64,000 nucleotides of DNA from NCBI GenBank assembly GCA_026984215.1, contig JALSSO010000026.1:1-64000 (forward strand), read 5' to 3'. The position numbers and the translations under genes were made by a program. The notes under the pieces were generated by a model, which did not search any database, had not been told where the DNA came from, and worked only from the letters and a program-made list of their open reading frames with translations. Positions within the stretch are counted from its first letter, which is position 1. Every line of letters starts with the position of its first letter. Of this stretch, positions 24,997 to 35,097 are shown in pieces. The stretch comes from Gammaproteobacteria bacterium (GTDB lineage Bacteria; Pseudomonadota; Gammaproteobacteria; JAJDOJ01).

Positions 24997-26480
24997 TCCT
25001 CGGGCGCCTCCGGTTCCAGCTCGTGGCGCCAGCGGTGACTCTCGCGGTCGAACAGGGCCCGGGCCTCGTACGGCCCCCAACTGCCGGCCGGATAGGTGGG
25101 GATGTAGTCGCGTTCGGTGGCCCACACGCGCAACACCGGATCGACGATGCGCCAGGCCCACTCCACCTCGTCGTAGCGCAGGAACAGGGAGCGGTCGCCC
25201 TCGATCACGTCCAGGAGCAGGTCCTCATAGGCCTCGGTGGCCACGTCGCCCTCGCTCATGAGGCTGGCGTCCAGGCTGGTCTGGCGGGTGCGCATCTCCA
25301 GACCCGGCTCCTTGACCGTGATCTCCATGCGCAGACAGGCGCAGGGCTGGATACCCATGAGCACCCAGTTGTTGGCGATGCGTTGCACCGGCGTGTTGCG
25401 GAAGAGCTGCTGGGGCGGCGCGCGGAAGCAGATGGCCACCAGGGCCCGGTCGGCGGCCAGGCGCTTACCCGTGCGCAGATAGAAAGGCACGCCCCGCCAG
25501 CGCCAGTTGTCCACATAGAGTTTGAGCGCGGCGTAGGTCTCGGTGACGCTGCCGGCGGGAACCCCGGGCTCCTCCAGATAACCCGGCACGCGCTCGCCGC
25601 CCACGGTCCCGGCGGCGTACTGTCCCCGCACGGCGTGGGCGTGCACGGCACTGGGCGGGATGGGGCGCACCGAGCGCAGCACCTTGACCTTCTCGTCGCG
25701 CAGGGCCTCGGCCTCCATGCACGCGGGCGGCTCCATGGCCACCAGGGTGAGCAGTTGCAGGAGATGACTCTGGATCATGTCGCGCAGGGCGCCGGCCCCA
25801 TCGTAATAGGCGGCCCGGGTGCCGACGCCGAAGGTCTCGGCGTGGGTGATCTGCACGTGATCGATGTAGTGGCGGTTCCACAAGGGCTCCATCATGGTGT
25901 TGGCGAAACGGAACACCAGGATGTTGCGGATGGTCCCCTTGCCCAGGTAATGATCGATCCGGTAGACCTGGGCCTCGGCGAGGAACCGGCTGATGCGCCG
26001 GTGGAGCTGGCGGGCGCTTTCCAGATCGTAGCCGAAGGGCTTTTCGATCACCACGCGCCGCCAACCCTCCTGCTCGTCGAGCAGGCCGTTCTCGTGGAGC
26101 TGCTCGACCACCACCCCGAATTCCGCCGGGCGGATGGACATGTAGAACGCCACGTTGGGGGAGTAGCCGCCGCCGGAGAGCACCTCGGCCAGGCCCGCGT
26201 AGGTGGCCGGTTCGGTGAGATCGCCCCGGTAGTAGGTCATGCGCGCGGCGAAGCGCTCGAACACGGCCTCGTCCAACCCGCCCCGCGCCTTGGCCTCGAC
26301 CCATTGGCGTACCCGCACCAGCCAGTCCTCGCCGCTCCACGGGCGTCGGCCATTGGCCACGATGCGCAGGTCCGGGTGCAGCAACCCCGCGGCGTCCAGA
26401 TGATAGAGCGCCGGGATCAGCTTGATCTGCGCCAGATTCCCGGTGGCGCCGAAAATGACGAAGGTGCAGGGCTCGGGCAT
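24993..26480 (-). CDS. zwf: Glucose-6-phosphate 1-dehydrogenase
   Basis: 495-residue enzyme of the oxidative pentose phosphate or Entner-Doudoroff entry, making 6-phosphogluconolactone and NAD(P)H. FGATGNLA near residue 10 is the dinucleotide loop; the more common motif is GASGDLA, so the variant is notable. VIEKPFGYD and the substrate-site signature RIDHYLGK near residue 173 are intact. Length is normal. No edd, pgl or gnd lies next to it. Confidence 0.95.
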   Translation of the reverse strand: MPEPCTFVIFGATGNLAQIKLIPALYHLDAAGLLHPDLRIVANGRRPWSGEDWLVRVRQWVEAKARGGLDEAVFERFAARMTYYRGDLTEPATYAGLAEVLSGGGYSPNVAFYMSIRPAEFGVVVEQLHENGLLDEQEGWRRVVIEKPFGYDLESARQLHRRISRFLAEAQVYRIDHYLGKGTIRNILVFRFANTMMEPLWNRHYIDHVQITHAETFGVGTRAAYYDGAGALRDMIQSHLLQLLTLVAMEPPACMEAEALRDEKVKVLRSVRPIPPSAVHAHAVRGQYAAGTVGGERVPGYLEEPGVPAGSVTETYAALKLYVDNWRWRGVPFYLRTGKRLAADRALVAICFRAPPQQLFRNTPVQRIANNWVLMGIQPCACLRMEITVKEPGLEMRTRQTSLDASLMSEGDVATEAYEDLLLDVIEGDRSLFLRYDEVEWAWRIVDPVLRVWATERDYIPTYPAGSWGPYEARALFDRESHRWRHELEPEAPEE

Positions 26481-26557
26481 GGAAGGGAGAGGCTCCGCGT
26501 GTTCGGTGGCGATGTATTATGTCACGCTGGTCTTCGGTTTCGAGACGGACCCACGCC

Positions 26558-27031
26558 ATGCGCTCGATGCTCCCTGTCGCCCTGCTTCTGACCGCTGCGG
26601 CCGCACCCGCGCTCGCCGAACGCATCGGTCACGTGGACACACGCTTCAAGTGGCTGGGCCCGGACGACAAGATCGTCATCGAGGCCTTCGACGATCCGGG
26701 CGTACCCGGCGTGACCTGTTACCTGAGCCGCGCCAAGACCGGCGGCCTGTCCGGCGCCGTGGGCCTGGCCGAGGACACATCCGACGCCTCCATCGCCTGC
26801 CGGCAGGTGGGGCCCATCCAGCTCGCCGAGGACATCAAAAACGGCCAACGGGACGGAGAACGGGTCTTCCGCAAGCGCACCTCGCTGGTGTTCAAGGCCA
26901 TGAAGGTGGTGCGCTTCTACGACGCCAGGCGCAACACGCTGGTCTATCTGGTCTACAGCGAACGGGTCATCGAGGGCTCGCCCAAGAACAGCATCAGCGC
27001 GGTGCCGGTGATGCCGTGGCCCGCCCCGTGA
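26558..27031 (+). CDS. creA: CreA-family periplasmic protein
   Basis: 157-residue secreted protein with a clear signal peptide ([20 protein letters not shown]) and the CreA core: [30 protein letters not shown] and [22 protein letters not shown]. The role of CreA is not known. ATG 26558 is preferred over 26519 because it begins the signal peptide. Divergent from zwf; the gap 26481-26557 has an A+T patch (gatgtattatg) that may be a -10. Confidence 0.88.
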   Translation: MRSMLPVALLLTAAAAPALAERIGHVDTRFKWLGPDDKIVIEAFDDPGVPGVTCYLSRAKTGGLSGAVGLAEDTSDASIACRQVGPIQLAEDIKNGQRDGERVFRKRTSLVFKAMKVVRFYDARRNTLVYLVYSERVIEGSPKNSISAVPVMPWPAP

Positions 27032-27041
27032 GCCCCAGGCC

Positions 27042-28751
27042 GTGAACGGGGACACGGCTCCGGCCTCGATGGACACCCCACCGCGCGCCCGCGGCCCGCG
27101 GCGACCGTGGTCCGGCGTATGGAACGTCTATTTCACGGCCAAGCTGGTGCTGCACGCCTTCGGGGCCATCGGATTCCATGCCCTGCCCAATCTCGCCCTG
27201 CTGCTGTTCGTGGCCATCCCCATCCGCCGGTGCGGCCTGCGGCGGTTGCGTGAGGCCGCGGCCCTGCTCCTGGCGGGTGTCCTGCTTTACCACGACGCCT
27301 GGCTGCCACCGCTGCGGCGGTTGCTGGAGCGCGCCGATCACGTGGAACGGTTCACGCCTTCGTTCATGCTGGAGTTCGTGGCCCGCTTCCTGGATCCGCG
27401 CCTCCTGGCCCTGGTGGTGGGGCTCGGTCTGCTCTATCGGCTGCTGTCGGCTCACGCCCGGCTGGCCGGCCATCTCGTGTTCGCGACGCTCGCCGCACTG
27501 GCGGTACAGGATGTGGCGGGACGGTTGTCCGAGCCGCTGCTGCGCCTGGGCATCGCCCCCACCCAGGCCCGGGAGGGCGCACCCCGGATGCACGACCTCC
27601 CCGGACCGAGGGAACTGGACCAAGCCCTGGACGCATTCCACCAGCGTGAGCAGCGGCGTCGCATCGTGCTGCGGCCCCAGCCCCCCGGCGCCCCCCCGTT
27701 CGACATCCTGTTCCTGCATCTGTGCTCCCTGTCTTGGGACGATCTGCGCTTCGCCGGGCTGGAGAACCATCCGGTGTGGTCGGATTTCGACTTTCTGTTC
27801 CGCCGTTTCAACAGTGCCGCCTCCTACAGCACGCCGGCGGCGGTGCGCCTCCTGCGCGCCACCTGTGGCCAGGGCCCTCACGCCGGCCTGGAGACGCCCG
27901 CCGAGCCCGGCTGCCTCCTGTTCGAGCAGCTTCGCGGGCTGGGATTCGACACCGCGGTGGCGCTCAACCACAACGGGCGCTTCGACCATTTCCTCGGGCA
28001 TTTGCGGGCCAACGGCCTGGAGGGGGCGCCGCTGTCCCTGACGGGGCTCACCCACCGCCTGGAGGCCTTCGACGGCTCCCCGGTCTACGACGATGGGGAG
28101 GTCCTGCGGCGCTGGTGGACGTTGCGCCGGCAGTCCACCTCGCCCAGAACGGCCACCTACTACAACACCATCACCCTGCACGACGGCAACCGCCTGGTCG
28201 AGGGAATGGAGCGACTGAGGACCAGCCGCAGCACCTACCGCGCGCGGCTGCGGCACCTCCTGGATCAAATCCACGCCTTTCTGGGCGAACTGCGGGCGGC
28301 AGGCCGCCCGATGGTGGTGTTGGTGATCCCGGAACACGGGGCCAACATGCAGGGTGAGCGCCTCCAGGTCGCCGGGCTGCGCGAGATCCCCACCCCGCAC
28401 GTGACCCGGGTGCCCGTGGGCGTGGCGCTCATCGGCGCACGTTCGGCCACACCCACCCCGGTGGAGATCACCTCGCCCACGAGTTACCTCGCCTTGACTG
28501 CGTTGCTCGAGCGCATCCTGGCGACCGATCCCTTCGGCCGGGGCCGCTTCGACGCCCGGGCGTTGGCCTCGGGACTGCCGGCCACGCCCTTCGTCGCCGA
28601 AAACGCCGGCACGGTGGTCCTGAGGCGGGCGGGTCGCTACTACCTGCGGTTTCCCGGGGAATCCTGGATCGCCTATCCCCAGCCCCTGATCGAGTGGCCC
28701 CGCTGGGCCAGGGCCGGCCGCGGCGCGCACCCGGATGGAACTTTCGAATAG
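27042..28751 (+). CDS. bcsG: BcsG-like cellulose phosphoethanolamine transferase homologue
   Basis: 569-residue inner-membrane protein. N-terminal membrane part (about residues 25-155) and a periplasmic alkaline-phosphatase-fold domain. LCSLSWDD (C228), FNSAASYSTPAAVRLLR (S263) and PEHG align with the E. coli BcsG zinc and nucleophile residues C243, S278 and E442-H443; the C228-S263 spacing equals that of C243-S278. E. coli BcsG attaches phosphoethanolamine to cellulose. No bcsA, B, C, E or F gene is within the window. The start may be GTG 27042 or ATG 27069. It lies 10 bases after creA. Confidence 0.88.
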   Translation: MNGDTAPASMDTPPRARGPRRPWSGVWNVYFTAKLVLHAFGAIGFHALPNLALLLFVAIPIRRCGLRRLREAAALLLAGVLLYHDAWLPPLRRLLERADHVERFTPSFMLEFVARFLDPRLLALVVGLGLLYRLLSAHARLAGHLVFATLAALAVQDVAGRLSEPLLRLGIAPTQAREGAPRMHDLPGPRELDQALDAFHQREQRRRIVLRPQPPGAPPFDILFLHLCSLSWDDLRFAGLENHPVWSDFDFLFRRFNSAASYSTPAAVRLLRATCGQGPHAGLETPAEPGCLLFEQLRGLGFDTAVALNHNGRFDHFLGHLRANGLEGAPLSLTGLTHRLEAFDGSPVYDDGEVLRRWWTLRRQSTSPRTATYYNTITLHDGNRLVEGMERLRTSRSTYRARLRHLLDQIHAFLGELRAAGRPMVVLVIPEHGANMQGERLQVAGLREIPTPHVTRVPVGVALIGARSATPTPVEITSPTSYLALTALLERILATDPFGRGRFDARALASGLPATPFVAENAGTVVLRRAGRYYLRFPGESWIAYPQPLIEWPRWARAGRGAHPDGTFE

Positions 28752-28780
28752 GCGCAGACCGGTTCCACCGCTCGGCCCGA

Positions 28781-31339
28781 TCACGCCCAGCGCATGCGCC
28801 CCATCTCCAGGGGATGGCTGAGCTGCGGGTGGTAGGGATAGGCGCGGAAACGGTAGCAGACCAGTCCAGGGAGCTCGGGCACGAACTCCAGCGTGAACAG
28901 CGCGGTGTCTCCGCCATCCCAGGGCTCGGGGCGGAGGCGGTAGGTGACGCGCGCCGGGCAGTCGCCGGTGTCTCCAGGATGACCCACCAGGCACTCCACG
29001 AGCAGATCGTCGGGACACAGGCCGCCCAGCGTCACCTCCAAGCGCACGTACACCGCATCCCCGGCGGCGATGAACCGCGGCGCCTCGTCCACGCGGCGCA
29101 GCCGCACGCCCGGCCACAGATCGCGCACCCGCGCTTTCCATTGCGCCAGGGCGCGGGCGCCGGCGGCGTCGTCGGCGCCGAGCCTGCGGCCGGCGTCACG
29201 TGCCGGGCGGTAGTAGTCCACGACGTAATCGCGCAGCATGCGCCCGGCGTTGAAGTGGGGAATGACGGTGCGCATGGAGGCCTTGGAGCGACGTACCCAG
29301 CCCTTGGAATAGCCCTCGCCGTCGCTGCTGAAGTACAGCGGGATCACCTGTTCCTCCAGCAGGTCCAGCAAGGCATCGCCCTCGATCCGGCGCCGTTCGG
29401 CCGGGTCCTCCACGGCCACCGCCGGCTGAATGGCCCAGCCGTTGCTTCCATCGTAGGCCTCGGGCCACCAGCCATCCAGGACGCTCAGGTTGAGCACCCC
29501 GTTGACGGCGGCCTTCTGGCCCGAGGTGCCGCAGGCCTCCAGCGGGTATTCGGGGGTGTTCACCCACACGTCCACCCCCGTCACCAGCCAGCGCGCCAGG
29601 GCCAGGTTGTAGTCTTCCAACAACAACACCCGCCCCTGGAATTCCGGCTGCAGGGAGATTTCGTGGATCCGGCGCAACAGCGCCTGGCCCTGCTCGTCGG
29701 CGGGATGGGCCTTGCCCGCGATGAGCAGGAGCACCGGTCGTTGCGGATCCCCGAGCAGGCGCTGCAGGCGTTCGGGATCCTGGAATAACAGATCGGCGCG
29801 TTTGTAGGTGGCGAAACGCCGCGCGAAACCCAACACCAGGACCTCCGGATGCTTGGGATCCAGGAGCTGCGTGAGATGCTCGATCTGCACCGGATTCAGG
29901 CCCTGCCTGCGGAATTGGCGGCAGGCGTGACGGCGCACGAATTCGAGCATGTCCTGCTTGAGGCTCTGGCGCGTGCTCCAGAAGGCATAGTCCGGAATCT
30001 CGTCCACCACCCTCCAGTACTCGGCGTTCAGGAGCTGATTGCGCCAGTTGCCACCGAAATTGAGGTCGAACAACGCCCGCCAGCGCGACGACAGGAAGGT
30101 GTACAGGTGGATCCCGTTGGTGACATATCCCAGCGGGTTCTCCTCGGGCGGCAATTCCGGCCAGACATAGGACTCCATGCGCGCGGCCACTTCCCCATGA
30201 ATCCGGCTCACGCCGTTGCAATGCCGCGAGCCACGCAATGCCAAGGCGGTCATGTTCAATCCCCATTCCGTGCCCGGGGCCCGTCCCAGGCGGAACAGGG
30301 TGTCGAAGTCCACCCCCAGCCGTGCCGGCGCCCAGGAAAGCATGTGCTCCACCAGGCTGCGTTCGAACACGTCGTGACCGGCGGGCACCGGCGTGTGCGT
30401 GGTGAACACGGTCGAGGCGGCCACCAGCTCCCAGGCGGCGGAGAACGGCAGCCCACGCGCCACCTCCCGCGCGCAGCGCTCCAGCACCAGGAAGGCGGCA
30501 TGCCCCTCGTTGATGTGCCAGACGCAGGGCTCCAACCCCAGCGCCGCGAGCGCGCGCACGCCGCCCACGCCGAGCACCAGCTCCTGCTGGATGCGCAGGG
30601 CGCGGTCGCCCGCATAGAGCTGGTACGTGATGGCGCGGTCCGCCTCGCCGTTGTCCGGGATATCGGTATCCAGGAGGATGAGCCGGATCTTGCCCACCTT
30701 GGCCTCCCACACGCGGGCGCGCACCTCCCGGTCGGCGATGGGCACCTCGACCTGAAGCGGCCGGCCGGCATCGTCGCGAAGCAGGCGCACGGGCAGTTCC
30801 CCGAAGTCGGTGTCGGGAAAGCGCACCACCTGGTTGCCGTGCCGGTCGATCTCCTGGGTGAAGTACCCGTGGCGATACAGCAGGCCCACCGCCACCAGGG
30901 GCAGCTCCAGATCACTGGCCGCCTTGCAGTGGTCCCCGGCCAGGATGCCCAGCCCGCCGGAGTAGATGGGCACGCTCTCGTGCAACCCGAACTCCAGGCA
31001 GAAATACGCCACCTGATCCTCGCGCGGGTCCAGGCAGCGTCCCATGTGGCAGAGCTGCGACTCGCCCATGTAGGTGTCGTACTCGGCGAGCGCCCGGTTG
31101 TAGGACTCCAGGAAAGTGAGATCGTGCGCGGCCTCGTCGAGGCGGGCCTGGGATACCCGGCGCAGAAAGACCTTGGGATTGTGGCCGCAGGCCGACCACA
31201 GGTCCTTGTCCAGGTAGAGGAACAGACTGCGCACCTGGCTCGACCAGCTGTAGTAGAGATCCTCGGCCAGCTCCTTGAGCCGCCGGATCCGTTGGGGCAC
31301 CCGCGGGCGGATCTCGAGCGTATAGATGTGTTCAGTCAT
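28781..31339 (-). CDS. glgP: Alpha-glucan phosphorylase
   Basis: 852-residue enzyme of the GlgP type with an N-terminal DUF3417 region (about residues 1-110), releasing glucose 1-phosphate from glycogen or maltodextrin. YFCLEFGLHESVPIYSGGLGILAGDH is near the start of the catalytic core; CGTSGQKAAVNGVLNLS holds the lysine that binds pyridoxal phosphate. The C-terminal 90 residues form a beta-rich extension. No glycogen synthase or branching enzyme is adjacent. The 215-bp region upstream (31340-31554) shows no gene and only a weak GGTCC/GGACC hairpin. Confidence 0.93.
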   Translation of the reverse strand: MTEHIYTLEIRPRVPQRIRRLKELAEDLYYSWSSQVRSLFLYLDKDLWSACGHNPKVFLRRVSQARLDEAAHDLTFLESYNRALAEYDTYMGESQLCHMGRCLDPREDQVAYFCLEFGLHESVPIYSGGLGILAGDHCKAASDLELPLVAVGLLYRHGYFTQEIDRHGNQVVRFPDTDFGELPVRLLRDDAGRPLQVEVPIADREVRARVWEAKVGKIRLILLDTDIPDNGEADRAITYQLYAGDRALRIQQELVLGVGGVRALAALGLEPCVWHINEGHAAFLVLERCAREVARGLPFSAAWELVAASTVFTTHTPVPAGHDVFERSLVEHMLSWAPARLGVDFDTLFRLGRAPGTEWGLNMTALALRGSRHCNGVSRIHGEVAARMESYVWPELPPEENPLGYVTNGIHLYTFLSSRWRALFDLNFGGNWRNQLLNAEYWRVVDEIPDYAFWSTRQSLKQDMLEFVRRHACRQFRRQGLNPVQIEHLTQLLDPKHPEVLVLGFARRFATYKRADLLFQDPERLQRLLGDPQRPVLLLIAGKAHPADEQGQALLRRIHEISLQPEFQGRVLLLEDYNLALARWLVTGVDVWVNTPEYPLEACGTSGQKAAVNGVLNLSVLDGWWPEAYDGSNGWAIQPAVAVEDPAERRRIEGDALLDLLEEQVIPLYFSSDGEGYSKGWVRRSKASMRTVIPHFNAGRMLRDYVVDYYRPARDAGRRLGADDAAGARALAQWKARVRDLWPGVRLRRVDEAPRFIAAGDAVYVRLEVTLGGLCPDDLLVECLVGHPGDTGDCPARVTYRLRPEPWDGGDTALFTLEFVPELPGLVCYRFRAYPYHPQLSHPLEMGRMRWA

Positions 31340-31554
31340 GGGGAGATGTGCCTCCTCGAAATCGCCTCAGGGACGTCGAACCGGACCGGGCGATGCCGTC
31401 GGCACGCGCCGCCACGTGGAAGATCAGGGCGGATCCGCTGGCGCCCCTGGATCACGGGACCCGCCCGCGCACTCTACTTCGATCCGCCCGCTCTGGTCCA
31501 CGGACCGGCACGGCGAAATGGATCGAAGGGCGTTCGGGGAGCTCCCGCCGGCGC

Positions 31555-33246
31555 TCAGCCGCGCACGCTCGAATGCTCGTTCTCCGGGCGGGACTCACGT
31601 TCCCGGAAAACCCCGGCCAACACTTGTACGTTCTGCAGAACCCAGGCCTGGGCCGGTCGCGCCCGGGCGTGCCCGCAGAACAGGATCCGGTCCCCGTGCG
31701 CCACCTGGAGGCCGGGATCCGGAAGACGTTCGATCCATTCGCCGCGCTGCAGCGCCAGCGCCAGCGCCGGTAAGGAGCGGCCCGGACGACGCGGGTCGGC
31801 CAGGAGCATGCCCAGGTCCACCGGACGACCCTGCGCAAGCGCCCGGTTCACCGCGTGCGCATCCTCGTCGGCGATCTCGACCTCCCAGGAGGCCGGGGGT
31901 CGGTCCCCGACCAGCCCGGCCAGCCGGCTGGCGAGTTCGCAGGCCCATTCGTTGTCCTCCTCGCGCATCACTTCGAAAAACCGATGCAAAAGCGGCGTGT
32001 TCAGCAGGACCCGTACCTTCTCGGCGACGGTCCGGCTGGGGTGCATGCGGATGTCCGCCCGGATTTCCTGGAACAGGCGCTCGTTGCGCGCCTCGTTCTG
32101 GCGCAGCACCACGAACAGGTCCGGGTTGAGCCCACGCGCGGTCATGACGATGGAGAGATTGTTGGTGTCGTTGTTGGTGCCGGCCACGATCGCCGCGGCG
32201 CGCCCGATGCCCGCCTCACGCAGCGTTTCGGCCTCCGTGCCCCAACCCAGCACACAACCCTGGGGTGGCATGCCGGTGCGTTCGGGTGTGGCTTCGACCA
32301 CCACCACCTCGATGCCCGCCGCCTCCAGGATCGGGATCACCGCCTTGCCGAACCGTCCGTAGCCGCACACGATCCATAGCCCCCGGGCGGGCGGATACAC
32401 CGGCTCCGGCAACCCCCTGACGCCTTCCACGCCCAGCCACTCGTGGATCAAGAACTGACAGGGCGCGCGCAGACCCAGGCCCAGCAGATCGGCGAAGGTC
32501 TCGAAGGGATCCACGATGTAATCGGTCCCGAACGAGGCCATGTTGGCCTCCACCTCCCGCGAATCGGCGCGGCACACCACCACCAGATCCGGGCGCAGGA
32601 GCTTACTCGATATGGCCACCTTGAGATTGACCTCGTTGACGTTGGTCAATGCCACCACCCCTTCGCAGCGACGATGTTCCAGCCCGGCCTCGAGCAGGTG
32701 TCGGGGCACGGCGGCGTCGCCGCACAGCCCCGGCACGTAGAGCGGCATGGCTTCCAGTTCCAGTTCCTCGATCCGCAGGGGTTCGATGTCGATGACCACG
32801 GCGTGCTGATTGCGCTGGGCCATGGAGCGGACCAACGCCGAGCCCGTGTCTCCATAGCCGCAGACGAGGTAGAACGGGTCCACCATCCGGCGGATCCGGC
32901 GCGCGAAACGCTGTTCGGTGACGGCGCGCTTGAAGGCCGGATCCTGCACCAGGGCGATCAGGGTGCCGATGGAATAGATCCACGCCGTGACGGTGGCGTA
33001 GATGGCAAACAGCGTCCAGAAGCGCTGGGCGTCCGTGAACGGGTACGGGATCTCCCCGAATCCGATGGTGGTGCCCATGAAGCTGACGAAGTAGAAGGCG
33101 TGGAAGAACCCCATGTGCCAGGGTCGGCCCTGGTCGTCCTGCCCCGGAATGAGCACGAAGCCGAGTACGGCCACGGCGTACACCGCCACCATGGCCAGCA
33201 GCGGCGCCCGCATGCGCCGCAGGATCAGGAAGATGATGCTGTCCAT
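31555..33246 (-). CDS. Potassium channel with two RCK/TrkA-N regions
   Basis: 563 residues. Two membrane helices (about 12-34 and 78-100) flank a pore loop with filter GTTIGFGE (about 58-65). Then comes a first RCK-type NAD-binding domain starting VCGYGDTGSALV (about 128) and a second starting VCGYGRFGKAVI (about 295), followed by a TrkA-C-like region. The architecture suggests a ligand-gated K+ channel controlled by nucleotides. The filter differs from canonical TVGYG (Phe for Tyr), which is tolerated in some prokaryotic channels. It is downstream of the DUF6394 gene. Confidence 0.88.
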   Translation of the reverse strand: MDSIIFLILRRMRAPLLAMVAVYAVAVLGFVLIPGQDDQGRPWHMGFFHAFYFVSFMGTTIGFGEIPYPFTDAQRFWTLFAIYATVTAWIYSIGTLIALVQDPAFKRAVTEQRFARRIRRMVDPFYLVCGYGDTGSALVRSMAQRNQHAVVIDIEPLRIEELELEAMPLYVPGLCGDAAVPRHLLEAGLEHRRCEGVVALTNVNEVNLKVAISSKLLRPDLVVVCRADSREVEANMASFGTDYIVDPFETFADLLGLGLRAPCQFLIHEWLGVEGVRGLPEPVYPPARGLWIVCGYGRFGKAVIPILEAAGIEVVVVEATPERTGMPPQGCVLGWGTEAETLREAGIGRAAAIVAGTNNDTNNLSIVMTARGLNPDLFVVLRQNEARNERLFQEIRADIRMHPSRTVAEKVRVLLNTPLLHRFFEVMREEDNEWACELASRLAGLVGDRPPASWEVEIADEDAHAVNRALAQGRPVDLGMLLADPRRPGRSLPALALALQRGEWIERLPDPGLQVAHGDRILFCGHARARPAQAWVLQNVQVLAGVFRERESRPENEHSSVRG

Positions 33247-33271
33247 CGCGGCTCGGACCGGGTGATCCGGA

Positions 33272-33655
33272 TCAGCGGCGCAGGTTCACGGTCTCCACCA
33301 CCAGCAGAATCACGGAGATGACGTTGGCGAGCACCGCACCGCTGGACAGCGAGACCACGCTGGCCATCGTGGCCGGCGTCAGCCCCGCGGCGCTCACATA
33401 CACGGCGTAGGTCCACAGGGCCGAGGCCGCCAGCAGTTGCAGCACCGCCACCAGGCTGGTGGCCAGCAACACGGCCCCGATCTGGGTGCGGTCCCCCAGC
33501 TTGAGCACCGTGGCGATCAGGTTGACGACCACCACGGCGAAGAACTCGTAGACGGGATGATGGGCGGGATCGTCCATGTCGCCCAGCACGAAACCGAAAT
33601 TCAGGGTCAGGGCCAGGACGATGAAGAAACCAAAGACGACTTTTTCCGGATTCAT
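33272..33655 (-). CDS. DUF6394-type small membrane protein
   Basis: 127-residue protein with about four hydrophobic helices, starting MNPEKVVFGFFIVLALTLNFGF. I recognise it as the small membrane family often placed next to TrkA-like channel genes; its function is unknown. ATG 33655 overlaps the stop of the PfkB kinase gene (ATGA) and has GGGGGAG upstream. Twenty-five bases separate it from the K+ channel gene, so it may be an auxiliary channel subunit; this is positional inference. Confidence 0.75.
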   Translation of the reverse strand: MNPEKVVFGFFIVLALTLNFGFVLGDMDDPAHHPVYEFFAVVVVNLIATVLKLGDRTQIGAVLLATSLVAVLQLLAASALWTYAVYVSAAGLTPATMASVVSLSSGAVLANVISVILLVVETVNLRR

Positions 33656-34575
33656 GCCGACTCCCCCTTTTGCGTATCGGCCCCGCGCAGCGCCGCGGCC
33701 AGCGCCCCCAGCCCGGGCAGGCTGCACCGCAGGCCAGCGATCCGCACTGCGTGCTCCAGAGCGCGGGCCGGCCCTTCCCCACGTAGGCGGGCATCGATGA
33801 AGGCCGCGTTGAACGTGTCCCCGGCTCCCAGGGTATCCACGACCGGTCCCGGACGCCAGGCCCGCGCGTGGTACAGGCCTCCGTGCGGCTCGCGCAGCCA
33901 CGCCCCCGCCCCGCCCCAGGCGCACACCAGCAGGGCGCCGGGGGCGTTCGGGGCGACGGCCTCCAGCAACGCCTCCGGCGTCGCATGGCCCCGCGCACGC
34001 GCGTACCCCCTGGAGAAGAACAGCACATCCGGCCCCCGGAACAGGCACTCGATGTCGGGCCTCGGTTTCTCGATTTCCACCGACACCGGCGGCCGGTCCC
34101 GCTCGCCCGCCACGCGATCCAACATCTCGCGCACCGCTGCGGGTTCGCGTCCCTCGAAATGCACCCAGTCCATGCCGGTCGGCCGGGGCAGCGCCTGCGG
34201 CGGGAACTCCTCCAGGTCGCGATGATGCACGATGGTGCGCGAGGCCCCGGCCCGCGCCAGCCACACCTGGGAGACCGGGTGCCGTCCCGGGCGCCGCAGG
34301 CAGGCGCTCAGCTCCACGCCGGCGGCCTGGAGCAGGTCCGCCGCCAGCCTTCCGTCGGGCTCGTCGGCGAACACCGTCGCCAGGCGCGCGTGGTGCCCCA
34401 GCGCCACCAGCACACGGGCCAGGTTGGCCGCGTTGCCCCCCGGCTCCACCCGGGCACCCAGGGCCCGGACCTCGGCGTCCTCCGGCGGGTAAGCGGCGAG
34501 CTCCATGATCCGGTCCAGGGTCGCATTGCCCACCACGAGCACGCGCCCCGCGCCCGTCGAACCCGTCGCGCTCAC
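33652..34575 (-). CDS. PfkB-family carbohydrate kinase
   Basis: 307-residue ribokinase-fold sugar or nucleoside kinase. GNATLDRIMEL and GGNAANLARVLVALG form the N-terminal substrate site; DTLGAGDTFNAAFID is the C-terminal ATP/anion-hole signature with the catalytic Asp. It resembles ketohexokinase-like members, but the substrate cannot be fixed. The GTG 34575 start is chosen from the G-rich upstream stretch and the family N-terminus. It leads the operon with the DUF6394 and K+ channel genes. Confidence 0.85.
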   Translation of the reverse strand: MSATGSTGAGRVLVVGNATLDRIMELAAYPPEDAEVRALGARVEPGGNAANLARVLVALGHHARLATVFADEPDGRLAADLLQAAGVELSACLRRPGRHPVSQVWLARAGASRTIVHHRDLEEFPPQALPRPTGMDWVHFEGREPAAVREMLDRVAGERDRPPVSVEIEKPRPDIECLFRGPDVLFFSRGYARARGHATPEALLEAVAPNAPGALLVCAWGGAGAWLREPHGGLYHARAWRPGPVVDTLGAGDTFNAAFIDARLRGEGPARALEHAVRIAGLRCSLPGLGALAAALRGADTQKGESA

Positions 34576-34611
34576 CCCGCCCCCGCGCTGTGGCCGGCGG
34601 CCGGCCTTCGG

Positions 34612-34617
34612 TATACT
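34612..34617 (+). promoter_or_regulatory. Candidate -10 element before the SnoaL-like gene
   Basis: TATACT followed by GGCAGCCC, 39 bases before ATG 34657, in the divergent gap with the PfkB kinase. The -35 region is not convincing. Confidence 0.4.
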
Positions 34618-34656
34618 GGCAGCCCTTTCCCGTCGATACGGACAGCGATTGCTCCC

Positions 34657-35097
34657 ATGCCCTACGAGACCCCCCAGGATGCAGAGGACGCATTCTACGA
34701 TGCCTTCGAAGAAGGCGATCTGGATCGCATGATGGCGGCCTGGTCCCCGGCATCCGACATCGTGTGCATTCAGCCCTTGCGTGACCCGGCCGTGGGTCCC
34801 GATGCAGTACGCGCCAGCTGGAACGAGGTCTTCGCCACGGGCAACCGGGTGGAGATCGAGATCCTGCACCGGCATTGGATCGAGCAAAACGACATGGCCG
34901 TGCATATCGTCAAGGAGCGCCTGACCATCGACGGTAACGTGGCCCGGCGCCCGCCGCCGTTGGTGGCCACCAACGTGTACCGGCGCGAGGAGGACGGCTG
35001 GCGCCTGATCCTGCACCACGTCTCTCCGCCGCCACCGCCGCCGGGCATGGGGCCACCCATGGCCGGGCCCGGCGCGATCCGGCCGCCCCGGCCATGA
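34657..35097 (+). CDS. SnoaL-like / ketosteroid-isomerase-fold protein
   Basis: 146-residue single-domain protein with the NTF2-like pattern: DAEDAFYDAFEEGDLDRMMAAWS at the start, then strands ending in NVYRREEDGWRLILHHVS. Such proteins range from isomerases to binding modules, and the ligand is unknown. A Pro/Gly/Met-rich tail of about 25 residues follows. The stop overlaps the next gene (ATGA), giving tight coupling to the thioredoxin-HEAT gene. Confidence 0.75.
   Translation: MPYETPQDAEDAFYDAFEEGDLDRMMAAWSPASDIVCIQPLRDPAVGPDAVRASWNEVFATGNRVEIEILHRHWIEQNDMAVHIVKERLTIDGNVARRPPPLVATNVYRREEDGWRLILHHVSPPPPPPGMGPPMAGPGAIRPPRP

Noticed and set aside
31340-31554. Possible small gene or RNA between glgP and the K+ channel gene
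   Set aside because: No coding frame with a start signal, no strong hairpin with T run and no tRNA-like fold seen by eye.
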